Positions 55,787-64,000 of a stretch of 64,000 nucleotides of DNA are shown piece by piece. Under the pieces are notes generated by a model, which saw only the letters and a program-made list of their open reading frames with translations, had not been told where the DNA came from and did no database searches. Where the stretch lies: assembly GCA_947683425.1 (NCBI GenBank), contig CANTUQ010000004.1, positions 29,136,001-29,200,000 on the forward strand, in the 5' to 3' direction. The translations under genes and the position numbers were made by a program. Position 1 is the first letter of the stretch; every line of letters begins with the position of its first letter. Origin of the DNA: Excoecaria cochinchinensis (Eukaryota > Streptophyta > Magnoliopsida > Malpighiales > Euphorbiaceae).

Positions 55787-57798
55787 TACCACCCAATAAA
55801 ACATTGAGAAAGGTCGTTTAGCCTCACTGAGCCTAAGACGGCGTATGTGTGTCTATTTTGGGCTCTCAGAGATATTTTGGACACCTCCTTCTAATAAAAT
55901 ACTAGAAAGATCATCTAATCTCGTGAAGCCTAAGACGATGCATATGCGTCTATTTTGGGCAAGCCAGAGATATTTTGGACACCTCCTTCCAATAGAACAC
56001 TGGAAGGATCATCTAATCTCTTGGAGTCTAAGACCATGCAAATTGGGCCTATTTTAGGCTACAAGAGATATTTTGGAGACCCCACCCCAATAGGACATTG
56101 AGATGGTCCTCTCACCTCGTTGAGCCTAGGACCAGAGAAGGTTCGAGATATCCCATTTATTCATACATTGATTAAATTATGATTGAGTTTTAAAGATAAA
56201 ATTTCATTCTGTTTTCTCATTCATTTCAATGCAATTAATTAAAGCGCAGATTGTCATGTAATGGAGAGCAGTAAATACAATAAATTGAGCGTAAAGATGG
56301 AAAGATGATAACTTACAACAAAATTGGGGGCAGAATACAACCCCCATTATAAATAGCATGTAAATCATACATAAAACGGGATATTTATTAAAGATAAAGA
56401 CATTGATCTTCGCGTGCATATTTATAAAAATAATTTGAAGTGACAATTTTATTTTGATGAAAAACTAAGAAATTGGTCCCATTTTATAAGAAGAATCTCA
56501 TTTATTTGTAGAAAAGCTTAGCCATTTTTACTTTAACGGGCTCAAAATAATATTTATAACAAATTGGAAATAAAAACAAACTAAAAGGAAATAGGGTAAA
56601 GAAAATGAACCAAATTAGTGTCCTCGGATCATCCTAGTGGGCTCTATTTCTCAGCATCCCATTTTCAGTAGAACTAAACAAACTCGCAAGAAAAATAAAT
56701 AACACGTGAGTGGGACAATGAAATAAAATAATGAAAATAAAAGGAAATATCAGAGATAAAATAAATATATAAACAATAGATACATAAAATGATTGTGAAT
56801 AAAAATAATAAAAGGAAATAAAAGAAAAGTAGGATTGAACCCATAATATTCACCCTCAGAATTCAAATTCGGTAGAGGGAAAATGATGATTGATTTCCTT
56901 GCCTTGATCCGCAAAATTAAAATCGAAAATAATAAAAATTGGAGTTTTATTCCAAGAAAGAAAACTTGATTAAAAAAAATAATGGAGGAAAATAAAATCT
57001 CTCAAGAATAAAATATTATATTCTTTGTCTCAAGAATGACTTTTTTATTAAGAATTTATTTTTAAAACCTTAAGAAATTTATTTGAATAAGAAAACTCAA
57101 ATAAAGAAAAATAAAGAAAGAATTCCTTTGAAGAAGAAGAAATGAAAAATCTAAATTTAAGAGATTTATTTGAAGAAAAAAAATCAAGATAAAGCAAATG
57201 TAGAAAGAATTCATTTAAAAAGAAGAAGAACAAAAAAATTCGAATCCTTTTCTCGATTATCAACCTACTATTTATAAACTAACTGAGGATAAGGATAAAA
57301 AATTCAAAAAATTTTAAAATTCAAATATTTTCAAAATTCAAATTAAAAATCCAAATCTTTTCAAAATTCAAATTAAAAATTTAAATATTTTTAAAATTTA
57401 AATCTTTTTTAAAATTTGAATTATAAATTTAAATTTTTTAAAATTTGAATTATCCTTAAAGATAGATATCGAATCAATCTAAATTCAAATTAGATTTTAG
57501 AAAATAAAATCTAATCTTTTTGAATTTTTAAATTAGATTTGTAGATAAAATCAAATTCTTTTGAACTCAAATTAGAATTTAGAAGATAAAATTAAATTTT
57601 TAATATTTATTTCAAGGATAAATTTTTAATAAAAAATAAAAAATAATAAATAATAAAAAAATAATTTAAAACCTATCTTAATTTTAAAAATTGAAAAAAC
57701 CATGAAAATACCAAAAATTTGGATAAAAAATCAATTTTGGGGAAAAAATCGCGAAAAAGGGGCAAAAATTGCATTTTCGGCGACAATCGGCAGATCTG
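55787..57798 (-). repeat. Truncated LTR of element D
   Basis: Aligns with 51695-53738 at high similarity. Both LTR termini are missing. The right breakpoint shares TGGG/GGGCAACA with the E sequence, a possible microhomology join. Confidence 0.8.
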
Positions 57799-59233
57799 GG
57801 CAACAAAGAGGTTTCTTGGAGTCGCCATCCAATAGAACATTGGGAGAGGTCATCTAGCCTCAGTGAGCCTAAGACAGCGCTGTCATGTCCATTTTGGGCA
57901 AGCCAGAGGGGTCTTGGAGGCCCCATCCTAATAGAACATTAGGATGGCCTTCTCGCCTCGTAGAGCCTACGACTATGCAAGTTAAAGCCTTTTTACGGGA
58001 CACAAGAGGTGTCTTGGAAGTACCATTCCAATGGAACATTTAAATGGTCCTCTCGCCTCGTTGAGCCCAAAGATCAGAGATGGTTCGAGACTTCCCATTT
58101 ATTCATACCTTGGTTAAGTTTATAATTGAGTTTTGAATTTAACGTTTCATCCCATTTATCATTCAATTTTAATGCAATTTAATTAAAACGCATGTCAATC
58201 ATATAAATAAAGCGGTAAATAAAAACGAATTTAAAATAAAGCATATGAATTATATTATAACAAAAACTAGGGGCGGAATACAACCCCCATTATAAAATAA
58301 AATACAAAACATACATAAATCGGGCTATTTATTAAGGATGAGGACATTGGTCCTCTCATGCATAATTTAAGAGAACAATTTTAAAGTGGCAATTTATTTT
58401 GGATGGGAAAAACTAGGACATTGGTCCCATTTTTATTTAGAAAAACCCAAGTTAATTAATAGAAATATTTTTGTGACTTTTTAATTAGCGTGCATAAAAA
58501 TAAATTTATTATTACAAATTACATATTAAAAATAAAATAAACCCAAATGAAAACAAAATAATGAAAATACAAATGCCAAATTAACTTCCAAAGGGCGTCT
58601 TATTATCTCCATGGACCCCACTTGGCAAAAACTCACACATACAAATGAGTATTGGAAATAAAAACACAAAAAATGAAGTTAGCAATAAAAAATGAATTAA
58701 ACATATAACATGAAAACAATTAAAATAAGGCAAACAAAAGAGCATAATGTATGACAAGCCAATTAAAATGACATAATAAAAATATGCAATTTGACAAATT
58801 AACAAATCAACATGCATAAAAAATATAACATAAAAATAATAAAACTCAACATGCATAAACAAGCATAAAATAATAATTATAAGATTCAACATGCAACAAA
58901 AAATGAGAAAATAAACATAAAATTCAGCATGTATAAAGACACAAAATAATAGCATTAACATCCAACATGTATAAAAACCAAAAGTAATAATAAAAATCAG
59001 CATGCATAAGAAATATAAATAATAATATTAATAATAATAATGATACTAGTACCAAATACTAGCAATAAACAAGGATAATAAAAATTATAATAATAAAACT
59101 AGCAATTGCAACTATAATAATAACAATAATAAACATAATGAAATCAAAGAATATGAACAACCCAAATTAAGCATGCAAGAATAAAATAATATATGACAAA
59201 CTAATAAAACATGTTAAAACATAGCAAATAATA

Positions 59234-59259
59234 CCAACAACAACAACAACAACAACAAA

Positions 59260-59320
<61 letters not shown>
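59234..59320. repeat. CAA and AAT microsatellites in the E LTR
   Basis: Eight CAA units (59234-59258) run into about 20 AAT units (59259-59320). Confidence 0.9.
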
Positions 59321-59321
<1 letters not shown>

Positions 59322-59544
59322 CTAATAATCAAGTGAAGACAATAGTCATAAAAAAATAATAACATGCATAATGACATGAACATTTAAATAAGAACATAAA
59401 AATAAGAAGAAACTAATAGAACTAATAGAATTTACATGATAATCACTAAGAACTGCAGAATTTCAAGGGTTAGGGATATAAAAATTTTTAGCATTGAATT
59501 CTCTTAAAAAATTGAAGAAAAAATGATTTTTTTAGCAAAAACGT

Positions 59545-59776
59545 CAAAATCGACAGCAACGGGCGACCAGGGGGCGAGCTGGGTGAGCGACAGGAATTGC
59601 TGCTCCCAACTCGCACGCAGAATGTGCGCGCGATGCCTTGGACGTCGCCCGAGCGTGCGAGCGACGCTCAGGGCATCGCTCGCCCAGCGCAGCGAACGCT
59701 GGGCGCTGTATGGCACCCAGCATGCGGGAGATCGCGCCCAGCATGCTGGGCGCTGCCGCGCGCGACATTCGCCGAA
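59545..59776. other. GC-rich island in the E LTR
   Basis: Rich in CGCTC, GCGAGC and CAGCATGCTGGGCGC words; CCCAGCATGCTGGG near 59739 is a perfect 14-bp palindrome. Overlapping frames on both strands are artefacts of composition. Comparable in place to the 46-bp array of the A LTR but not alike in sequence. Confidence 0.75.
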
Positions 59777-60004
59777 ATTTTATTTTATTTTTTTTCAAAA
59801 TCCTAAAAAAAACAATAATTTAAAAAACTCACTTTTTTACCCGAAAATAATTTTTAAAAATATTTTTAAAATACATTTTTATTCATTCCTAACAAATCAA
59901 AACGACAAGGAAATTATCACTTCTGACTTTCATTCTTTTATCGGTACACTTAATTTTATCATTGGGTAATCCTGATGAAGGCTACTCAGGACCCGGTGTC
60001 TATA

Positions 60005-60023
60005 GTTGCCCCCAATTTTGGGG
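60005..60023 (-). other. Polypurine tract of element E
   Basis: Minus-strand CCCCAAAATTGGGGGCAAC directly before the LTR start. Confidence 0.8.
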
Positions 60024-60149
60024 AGGCTAGTGTGTGGGTGCCTAGGTGAGCCAAAATTTAGGAAAGGAAAAGAAGCGCGTACCTGAGGCGACAACCTTCC
60101 AGCTGCTCCCTCGAGAACAGTGTTGTGATTCATCCTCTTGAGTATCCTC

Positions 60150-61110
60150 TTGGATTGCACTGAATCACCGATAAGACTACAAAGTGCCAGGAACCATCCT
60201 GAGACGGTGATATGCTGGGTCTGCTATAGACTTACAAAATGCGAGAAATGTCCTCTTCAGAGGGCCGCACCGAGTCTGCTACAGACTACTAAAAGTGCAA
60301 GAACTATCCGCAAATGGCGAGGTGTCGAGTTGTTGACAAGACTATAAAACATAGGAGATGGACTGCACCAAGTCGCTGACAAGACTACTAAAAGTGCAGG
60401 TGCCATCTGCAGATGACGATGCACCGAGTTGCTGACAAGACTACAGAAAGCACAAGAGAAGGACCGCACCAAGTCGCTGACAAGACTACTAAAAGTGCAG
60501 GTGTCATCCGCAGATGACGATGCGCCGAGTCACTGACAAAACTACAAAAAGCGCAAGAGGAGGACTACACCGAGTCTGCTACAGACTACTAAAAGTGCAA
60601 GAACCATCCGCAAATGGCGAGGCGTCGAGTCGTTGACAAGACTACAAAACGCAGGAGATGGACTGCACTAAGTCGCTGATAAGACTACTAAAAGTGCAGG
60701 TGCCATCTGCAGATGACGATGCGCCGAGTCGCTGACAAGACTACAGAAAGCGCAAGAGGATGATTGCACCGAGTCGCTGACAAGACTACTAAAAGTGCAG
60801 GTGTCATCCGCAGATGACGATGTGCTGAGTCGTTGACAAAACTACAAAAATCGCAAGAGGAGGACTGCATCGAGTCTGCCACAGACTACTAAAAGTGAAG
60901 GTGTCATCCGAAGATGACGATGCACCGAGTCGCTGACAAGACTACAAAAAGCACAAGAGGAGGACTGCACTGAGTCTACTACAGACTACTAAAAGTCCAG
61001 AGGTTGCTCTCTTGAGCCGCACCGAGTCTGCTACAGACTACCAAAAGTGCAAACGATGTCCTACTCAGATGACCGCACCAAGTCTGCTACAGACTACTAA
61101 AAGTACAGGA
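60150..61110 (-). repeat. Hairpin minisatellite array of element E
   Basis: About 19 units of 31-34 bp separated by short spacers, in a larger period of about 100 bp. Type 1: GCACCGAGTCTGCTACAGAC + TACTAAAAGTGC (inner arms AGTCTG/CAGACT, outer GCAC/GTGC). Type 2: GCGCCGAGTCGCTGACAAGA + CTACAGAAAGCGC (inner AGTC/GACT, outer GCGC/GCGC). Outer pairs seen: GCAC/GTGC, GCGC/GCGC, GCGT/ACGC (60622/60649), GTGT/ACAT (60322/60349). Some units are mismatched. Confidence 0.9.
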
Positions 61111-61139
61111 AAAAGAGATTTGTCTCTTAAGAGACCTCA

Positions 61140-62380
61140 AAAGAAAGAACCTGAGTAGATTTCATCTTGCTTGGGTGAATGTTAATATCGAGTTGAAACT
61201 GTCCTTGACTGGCTTTTGCGTGTGCGGCCTTCATTTGGACTTTTCCTGCAAAGTTGTGTGCACAGGGAAATATACAATAGATTGTGCATGCAAGTGTAAA
61301 TGGCCATATGCAGATGTTTGCTAAAGAATTGTGTGCAATGCATGCAAAAAGGATAGACCATGTCCTAGGTGGTTAAGGATCCATTGAGGATATGGCTTGG
61401 CTACTCGATCATGCCTCCAAGAATTTAGAAGAGTCATCTTGGCTTAGGGACTCTGACCCGTAAACTCTTCAGAGAGAATCGTCAGGTGTGCAACATTGCC
61501 CCCCCCCCCCCCCCCCCCCGGTCAATGAGCAAATGCCCGGGATTCTAACTCATGTCCTGAATTATGCCCTATCTGGCTGAAGGGAAATCATCCAAAGTAA
61601 TGCCGCCTTATTGCTCCAGGCATCGGAAGTCATTGTTTTAAAGGTAGTGCGTCCCTTGTGGATTTTCACACTACCTTTTCTTTATGGGAAATGCGTCCCT
61701 TTGGGGATTTTCACATAACCCTTTGCCTAATTTTTGCCTGGAATGGACCCAACCCAATTCAGCGGCTTTTATTTTTTTCATTTTTTGTAGGGCAGACTGC
61801 CTGTTTCCAAGTTTTGACCCTGCCCTTTGGCCTAACTTTTGGTTAGAGAGCCAGTTACGATTTTCATCTCTAACGGCCTTTTTTTTCAAGTTTTTTTTTT
61901 TTTTTGAAGGAACTACAAGAGAAGGCTATTATCATAACCACCACTAAGAGTGAATAGCACATATCTGCTTAGGCACCTTTCGACAGAATGATTAGACAAT
62001 AGTCATTGGATGAATAAGTGATATATTTCTTTTTAAGGCAGAACTAAAGAACAATGAGAATGTAAACTGTATTCTTTTATTCATTGCAAAACTAAAGTAC
62101 ATTTCTATATGATTTCATCATACATGATCCTTATTTAATAAGAATTCAAAAGCACAAGACCACACCTAATCTCGGAATAGATCTTGTAAGCATCAAACTC
62201 CTGTTATCAATCGGCCCTCTCGGGTTTTCTCGATTAAACATTTTCTCTTAGCCCTTAATTTTTGCCCAGTATGCCATTTTTCGGTTTTCACCCTGACAGG
62301 GCACCCAATTTTAGCAAGGCCGCCTTTTTTCGATTTTCGACCCGTGGGGCCTTCATTCTCTTCTTTTGATTTTCTGGTCT
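61140..62380 (-). other. Conserved 3' modules of element E
   Basis: Order: TGTGCACA-rich segment, C21 run, S1 (61640-61770), S2 (61790-61885), a T-run, and S3 (62110-62380) next to integrase. This gives the full module order in an element that still has pol. No antisense gene of the A type is visible beyond short remnants beside S1. Confidence 0.7.
61499..61519. repeat. C21 homopolymer
   Basis: 21 consecutive C, where C has about 6 (near 48286) and D about 6 (near 55320). On the element sense strand this is a G run. Confidence 0.9.
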
Positions 62381-63365
62381 TTAGCCATGGAACCTTTTTA
62401 GTTTATTGACATTGACCGGGTCTTTAAACTCATTCCCATCACTGTTCGCTAAGATCGCTGCCCCTTTCGTTAGTAACTTTTTCAAAATGAACGGGCCTTC
62501 CCATGCCGGCTTGAATTTTCCACGTATGTCTGGCACTCCCGGCCTCATCATCTTAATGACCAAATCCCCTTCTTTCAATGGGTGCTTTCGTACCTTCTTG
62601 CTAAAGGACCGAGCTAGTTTCTTCTGATAAACCTGATTGTGGTAATAGGCTCTTAACCTATCTTCATCCAATAGATTCAACTGCAACAATCACTATTGTG
62701 CCCATTCTGTCTCTAAAATCTCAGCTTCCATGACTACCCTTAAAGATTTTAGCTCTATTTCAACTGGTAGAACTGCTCTGGTTCCGTATACCAGGGAGAA
62801 TGGTGTTGTTCCCGTAGAGGTTCTGGTTGTGGTTCTATAACCCCAGAGTGCAAAAGGTAGCTTTTTCGCCCAATCTTTGTAACTCTAAACCATCTTGGCC
62901 AGTATTCTTTTCACATTCTTGTTCGCTGCTTCAACTGCACCATTAGCTTGAGGTCGGTAAGGAGAAGACTTATGATACTGGATTCCATATTTCTGAAGCA
63001 TCTGTTTAGTTTCTGCTAAGAATTGTACCCCATTATCAGAAAAAATATGGTGTGGGAGGCCATATCTGCATATCAATTTTCTCTCGATGAATTTAGCCAT
63101 ATCCCTAGCATCAACCTTCTTGAAAGATTCAGCTTCGACCCATTTAGTGAAATAATCAATGGCGACTATAATGAACCTGTGCCCATTAGAAGCTGTAGGA
63201 CGTATCTCGCCTATGATATCTATTCCCCAAGCTGCAAATGGCCATGGAGATGTCAAACTATGTAGTTCTGAAACTGGCACATGCCTCAAATTCGCATATT
63301 GCTGGCATAACTGGCATTGCTTCACATATTTTGAACAATCCGTATCTATCGTGAGCCAATAGAAT
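62381..63365 (-). pseudogene. Integrase of element E
   Basis: Minus strand. C-Q-L-C-Q near 63315, G-I-D-I-I-G-E near 63210, F-S-D-N-G-V-Q-F near 63030, N-G-A-V-E-A-A-N-K near 62925, then a TAG just before 62884 (A has CAA). After several stops (62690-62880) the C-terminal part L-R-A-Y-Y-H-N-Q, W-E-G-P-F-I-L and K-R-F-H-G ends at 62381. Catalytic D-D-E residues are all present, but the gene is broken. Confidence 0.92.
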
Positions 63366-63367
63366 CC

Positions 63368-63994
63368 TTAGCGCATGATCTTCTTCGCTAAGGTTAAGCC
63401 ATTCATGTGAGCTCCACAGACTCCGTCATGAACTTCCTCCATAACTCTTTCTGCTTCTTTCTTCGCCAAAAATCTTAATTGAATACCATCAGCTTGTCTC
63501 TTATATAAAGCGCCATTTACACTAATGAATTGAGTGGATAACTTTCTAATCATTCTTTGGTCTTTCTAGGTGGCTTCTTTTGGGAAAACTGACCATTCCA
63601 AGTAGTTCTGAATGTCATAGTACCAAGGGTTTCCATCGGCGACATTAACATCCATTACCTGCTCAACTTCAAAACAAGGCTTTTTCGAGCTAAAAATCAG
63701 CACGGGTCTCATAGCAACGCCTAATGAATTATCCCACATGGACACTAATATCGCTAGAGTATCAGCCAATTGATTTTTATCCCTGGGGATGAAGTGAAAG
63801 GTGCAAGTCTCGAACTGGCTACTCAACATTCTCAAATGCTTCACATAAGGCAACAGCCTCTCTTCCTTAACTGACCATTCCCCTTTGATCTGATGGATTA
63901 CCAAGGACGAATCTCCAAAGACTTCTGTGGTCTTTGCCCCCCAGAGCAAGCAATGCTTCCAATCCAAAGATGCAAGCTTCATATTCTGCTTCAT
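63368..63994 (-). pseudogene. Second RNase H and integrase N-terminus of element E
   Basis: Minus strand, cut by the window edge. Near 63994 the frame reads N-N-E-A-E-Y-E-A (other phase), shifts near 63936, then gives F-G-D-S-S-L-V-I, K-N-Q-L-A-D-T-L. After a stop near 63566 it continues L-S-T-Q-F-I-S, H-D-G-V-C-G-A-H-M to TAA 63368-63370 (A has CAA). Comparing with A 14265-14900 shows which stops are private to each copy. Confidence 0.9.
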
Positions 63995-64000
63995 TATTGG

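Larger units (their letters stand above)
53997..57798 (-). mobile_element. Element D internal remnant and truncated LTR
   Basis: PPT-side internal sequence (53997-55786) runs as in C up to CTCATGAAGGT and then jumps into the middle of an LTR (55787, ACCACCCAATAAAACATTG) matching 51695 onward. The whole coding part and LTR end are deleted. The LTR piece 55787-57798 stops at GGCAGATCTGGG and is joined to the LTR of E. Confidence 0.8.
57799..60004 (-). repeat. 3' LTR of element E, end truncated
   Basis: Minus-strand start TATAGACACCGGGTCC (60004; TG changed to TA). The body is like the A LTR, including minus-strand CTTAACCAAGGTATGAATAA (A has CTTAATCAAGGTATGAATAA). The LTR end is missing, replaced by the junction with D at 57798/57799. 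Confidence 0.8.
60002..63994 (-). mobile_element. Element E: gypsy relative with decayed pol, runs off the window
   Basis: Minus strand. From the PPT (60005-60023) rightward: hairpin array, 3' modules, integrase and RNase H. The rest lies beyond 64000. Integrase and RNase H are close to those of A, so E comes from the autonomous branch. Confidence 0.9.

Noticed and set aside
59523..59969. 148-residue frame in the E LTR, with antisense partners
   Set aside because: Lies in the GC-rich island of an LTR; composition keeps several frames open and no domain can be seen.
1..64000. tRNA, rRNA, telomere or host single-copy genes
   Set aside because: I looked for cloverleaf-type sequences, TTTAGGG arrays and non-element protein motifs and saw none. 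Weak or short genes could still be missed by eye.

Overview
The window looks like repeat-dense plant nuclear DNA, probably pericentromeric or other heterochromatic sequence. It shows plant-type Ty1/copia and Ty3/gypsy LTR retrotransposons, a plant L1-type LINE with a DUF4283-like ORF1, hAT- and Mutator-like MITEs, and very high A+T broken by short GC-rich islands. I found no host gene, tRNA, rRNA or CRISPR array. Nearly every protein-like segment is a retroelement fragment carrying stops or frameshifts. I cannot name the species.

Left half (1-31.2 kb, mostly + strand) is a five-level nest. A decayed LINE (879-1381, 29571-30131, 30574-31206) was hit by a copia element (1382-29570; LTRs of 313 and 326 bp). 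Inside its integrase region sits a 3.1-kb solo LTR in minus orientation (3322-26670 less its own insertion). That solo LTR was hit by a 20.3-kb Tat/Ogre-like gypsy element, element A (4558-24829, TSD CACAC). The reverse transcriptase of A was hit by a 1592-bp solo LTR (11203-12794, TSD CCATC). A Mutator-like MITE (30132-30564) also lies in the LINE.

Element A is the most informative object. It has 2.5-kb LTRs, a PBS, gag, protease plus G-patch, RT, a native RNase H plus a second plant/archaeal-type RNase H, and integrase. Beyond pol it carries two extra genes that diverge from a shared 1.4-kb region: an antisense plant-mobile-domain-like gene with a clear intron (16266-17620), and a sense gene of the putative plant transposon protein type (19005-21116) preceded by a TATA-like site and a splice acceptor. 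A 128-bp tandem array, a polypurine tract and the 3' LTR follow.

Middle (31.2-35.9 kb): a 480-bp hAT MITE with an 8-bp TSD, a 1.75-kb hAT-like element, a degenerate ~120-bp tandem array, and a plus-strand LTR fragment (element F).

Right half (35.9-64 kb, minus strand) is a pile of relatives of A whose LTRs all start TGTAGACACCGG or a mutated form. Element B (38422-47578, TSD GTATC) is complete but pol-deleted and sits inside the tandem repeat of element C (35886-51572, also pol-deleted). Element D (LTR from 51573) sits in the leader of C and ends in a chimeric truncated LTR. Element E (from 57799) keeps decayed integrase and RNase H to the window edge. All of them carry different tandem arrays at the same place, just upstream of the polypurine tract, and many of the units are small inverted repeats.

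Main points of interest: the divergent, intron-bearing accessory gene pair of A; the hairpin-forming, partly covarying 3' arrays; unrelated GC-rich modules at corresponding sites in the LTRs; and a conserved noncoding module that coincides with the intron of the antisense gene.
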